DNA of 64,000 bases from Tubiluchus corallicola. Its lineage: Eukaryota > Priapulida > Priapulimorpha > Priapulimorphida > Tubiluchidae. The DNA lies in assembly GCA_030141605.1 (NCBI GenBank), contig JAQGDQ010000304.1:124001-188000 (forward strand), read 5' to 3'. Positions 61,171-64,000 of this stretch are shown here, piece after piece (the first letter of the stretch is position 1; every line of letters begins with the position of its first letter). Position numbers and translations under genes: made by a program. The notes under the pieces were generated by a model that was not told the DNA's origin, did not search any database, and saw nothing but the letters and a program-made list of their open reading frames with translations.

Positions 61171-62290
61171 CATTCTCTCAGTATGATGGCAAAATACTAC
61201 TTAACTATACGAGTAAATGCCTGAGAGAAAAAGTAGCGTGCATCATCAGAAAATGATGGAACACAAAGTAAAAATGTGCAAATTATCAATTATTTTGACA
61301 GGTCGAGCCAATTACTGTCCTGCAAACAATACACAATAACGCTGCAACGACAATTATTGATACAACACCAAACTACTGTAATGTGGTTTGCACTGTTTGG
61401 CATTATTATCGTTTTTGTTGTCTAGGGGAATGAAGTGTGTGCACCACAAGTACATTAACCTCACTATGGTAATAGTGTAGGTGTGAAGTTTGGGTCCATT
61501 TCTGCATATGTGTACCAAATTGGATTACACTGAACCAGTGGAAGGAAAATGCAAATAATGCGAAATTAAGTTTAACCAGTTTATTTTCTAATCATAAATC
61601 AGATACAATAGTAGGAGTAAACACTCCAATACAAGTTGATGTCTTCAACTTCATTATTCAGAGCAAACTTCAAATTGAATGTTGAAAATGGCACATTGTT
61701 AATTTAAAGTTACATCATTCTATTTCAGAATGCAGTGGGCTGTTCAATTTGTCAGATAAATATCTGTACTTCTTTGCCTCAATTTAGTCACAAGTTCATG
61801 TGACTATGGCAATTTGAGTTATTTCATCCTTCAACTTGGAAGTTTGAGTTTTAATTTCTCACCTTTATTTCAGGTTTGGTTTTCACTGCTTTTATCTCAG
61901 CAGGGTTTTTGTTTTTACTGCTTTTGTCACAGCAGGGCAAAAAGGCATTGATCACGGCTAAAACTCTTGTTTTTATACACAAATGCAGTGCTCTGCGCAT
62001 GCGCGTTGCCAAGTGATACCATACTGCATGTGTAATGAGGGTTTTGAGCAACTGCTACTTATTTCCATTAGCATCTTCTTAACAAGCTATTAAATTGCTT
62101 ATTTTACTGTATACTTTGTCATCTGCTTTCTTCTAATTATTTTGCAGCTAACAAATAGTAACAATTTGTTAAGCTCTACCAAAAATAATCTTCGGTAAAT
62201 TAATTGGTTTACCGAGCATCCCAACGGCTCTCGATTGGCATGATTCCTTGTTGCGCGCCCTCTATCGGCGGGTTGCAAAGTTGATTTTGT
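61171..62290. other. Intergenic with NRF-1-type site
   Basis: No gene recognised. Contains the NRF-1-type palindrome described separately, then a GC-richer stretch (GCGCGCCCTCTATCGGCGGG at ~62253) leading to a candidate first exon. Confidence 0.4.
61994..62005. promoter_or_regulatory. NRF-1-type binding palindrome
   Basis: TGCGCATGCGCG, containing the full GCGCATGCGC palindrome bound by NRF-1-family factors at many housekeeping promoters. CpG-rich words are rare in this AT-rich window, so a perfect match is notable. It lies about 300 bp upstream of a candidate first exon. Confidence 0.5.
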
Positions 62291-62298
62291 AAACAAAC

Positions 62299-62338
62299 AT
62301 GTCCGCTTCCAGCGAAGACATTATTTATTGTAGCAAGG
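62299..62338 (+). CDS. Candidate first coding exon of a gene beyond the window
   Basis: ATG in an acceptable context (aaacATGTC) opens MSASSEDIIYCSK and reaches a possible donor (caagg|gttagg). It follows a GC-richer, promoter-like stretch and an NRF-1-type site. No downstream exon is recognisable in the remaining 1.6 kb. I do not recognise the protein, and 13 codons is too little to identify one. Confidence 0.3.
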
Positions 62339-64000
62339 GTTAGGTGGGTTTTTAAACAAGGCAAAAACACCACACTACTTTTGCCACTGCACTGTAAGCA
62401 ACAACAAAAACTGTCTTGATAGGATACACTTTTCGAAAAAGTAATCTGTATACTGCAGCTGTAACTAACTACAACACGTCCACATGCATGTTTTTGGTAC
62501 TTGGCTTCTGCACCCCATAGCAGGTTATATGTACTGACAGGTGCAAAGCAATTTGATGTATTTATGTGTTGCTATAGAAAACAACCTGTAATTAACTGCA
62601 ATAATTATGGTAACAATTACCAATGAGTATTTATAGTTGTGACAAAAAACATTCAAAATTGTTTATCAGAACATTATTTTATTCAGCTGCATTACATCCC
62701 AGTTCAATGATCGGTTTGCAAGTATCAAAATTTTTCGAAAGTTTGTGTGTATGATGTTGTTCACATCCAGATATGTCTATCAGACAAAAATGTAACAATT
62801 ATATAAATATATTAACATAGATGACCAATCCTCTTACAGTAACAAAAAATAGACAATTTTGAAAAGGTGTGACCCTTTTTTCTTAAACACATATTTCAAG
62901 CACTGGGTTACAAAGAACTAATATTATATTATAATGATTAACAATATGAAGTAACCAATAATAGATGACTAAGACAATTAATATGTGACACCGGTGAAGA
63001 GTAACTAGACCATTTGTAATCTTCTGTTAGCCGGCATACAGTGCTCAGCACTCACAGATCAGTAAACAATTCTTGCTTACACTTGATTGCATTATTTGTC
63101 TTTCTTTGTGTAATGTCCAGACCTGATCACAATTCAAGGATACAGTCCACATCGCGTCAGAGTTTTGGAGGAAAATACATATATGCACAGGAAAAACTGC
63201 TTATATTATCAGTGGATATAATGTTTATTACTATTTCAAATTTAAACAAGAATTATTGATAAGAAATCTAGTTGAAAAGAAATGACCACTGTTGAATGGC
63301 ATCATTGATTGGTTATAAGCAGTTGATATAGATATGTTTTACATACACCAATTATGTATTAGCATATACATGAGAATTCCAAACTATAAAATTGTTATAA
63401 CACCATGTTCAATGTACAATTTTTAGAGTATGTTGCTTGTTTAATAGCAATTTAGAAGAGCAATGTCAAAATGGCTACTAGAAACCAACTTGCGAATGCA
63501 AATGTGGCAAATAGTTTTTTGAATTCGAGAAACCTGCAGTTCCAAACAAAATTCATGGTTACAAAATGTTATAGTTTGAAAAATTGCCATATTTCAATTA
63601 CAGGGCCAAATATAATAAATGTCAACACTCTGTGCCATGCAGGCTGGGCCTATGAACTTTTCAACAGCCATATTTCTTGCTGCCAAGGCCATCACCATAT
63701 GTGCTATTTATATCCAGTAAAAACAGATCAGCCTTGGCTGTATTATGTCATTTGTGCATCTGGTTAGAATTGTGCACCCATGCTTAAGTCAGTAACATTC
63801 TACACAAAAGTGCACTATATGTGCATGGTGCACACATGTTAGTTTTGTTCTGGGCAGAAAACAATACTGGTTAACAAACTGCTCACAGTTTTAAAGCATG
63901 AATTGCTGTATGTACGGAAGACCATTAAATAGAACTAACTGTCAAGAATAAAACAAATTCCTAAAACACTAGTACAGTAGGGCTGGCTCTCCAGCGATAC
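62339..64000. other. Right-hand end, no confirmed gene
   Basis: AT-rich. A 98-codon ATG frame at 63471-63767 (starting MATRNQLANANVANSFLNSR, good Kozak-like aaaATGG) has no recognised domain and is probably chance. At 63973 the window ends in CAGTAGGGCTGGCTCTCCAG preceded by TA, possibly the left end of another Tigger-like element cut by the window edge. Confidence 0.3.

Noticed and set aside
63471-63767. 98-codon ATG frame near the right edge as a real gene
   Set aside because: No domain or homology recognised; a chance frame cannot be excluded. Only noted under the right-end entry.
1-64000. CRISPR array, rRNA operon or bacterial operon features
   Set aside because: Spliced metazoan genes throughout; no regularly spaced repeats, rRNA or Shine-Dalgarno-led gene clusters.

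Overview
This window comes from an intron-rich, AT-rich nuclear genome of an animal, most likely a marine-type invertebrate that I cannot place more precisely. Every gene I can identify is a conserved metazoan single-copy gene cut by introns. All but one of the introns resolved here have GT-AG ends. Six protein-coding genes were reconstructed exon by exon from splice signals, reading phase and remembered family similarity. From left to right they are the 5' end of a non-muscle/smooth-type myosin II heavy chain (minus, runs off the left edge), ZNHIT1 (minus), STUB1/CHIP (plus), TRMT5 (minus), LUC7L (plus) and PTCD1 (minus). Five of the six are complete. Predicted lengths are ZNHIT1 154 aa, STUB1 274 aa, TRMT5 486 aa, LUC7L 367 aa and PTCD1 700 aa; ZNHIT1 and PTCD1 equal the human lengths as I recall them.

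Layout: 1-3814 holds myosin exons 1-2 with a pogo/Tigger-like element in intron 1. 5051-11660 is ZNHIT1, with a tRNA-like SINE pair and a long (TG)n tract in intron 2. 11.7-13.7 kb is the head-to-head promoter interval between ZNHIT1 and STUB1. 13691-19787 is STUB1, which converges on TRMT5 (20743-22203). Just upstream of TRMT5 lies an unidentified terminal-exon-like sequence, then a 1.2-kb element with near-identical terminal inverted repeats. 24.4-27.8 kb holds a candidate 5' exon, a decayed LINE and the LUC7L promoter. LUC7L (27844-38444) and PTCD1 (40753-51453) converge. 51.5-64 kb is repeat-rich and holds a degenerate ~140-bp tandem array, a second pogo/Tigger-like copy, a broken LINE on the minus strand, (TA)n and an odd GC-rich block. 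Near 62 kb there is a perfect NRF-1-type palindrome about 300 bp upstream of a candidate first exon.

The genes are housekeeping functions and not one pathway: cytoskeletal motor, SWR1/SRCAP chromatin remodelling, chaperone-linked ubiquitination, tRNA m1G37 methylation, U1 snRNP 5' splice-site selection and mitochondrial RNA metabolism. The most notable observations are a U12-type AT-AC intron in ZNHIT1, a possible operon-like junction upstream of TRMT5 with a splice acceptor between a stop codon and the next ATG, a candidate poison exon in LUC7L, several TA-flanked DNA transposons, and a gene set (ZNHIT1+PTCD1, STUB1+LUC7L) that matches the human 7q22 and 16p13.3 regions.
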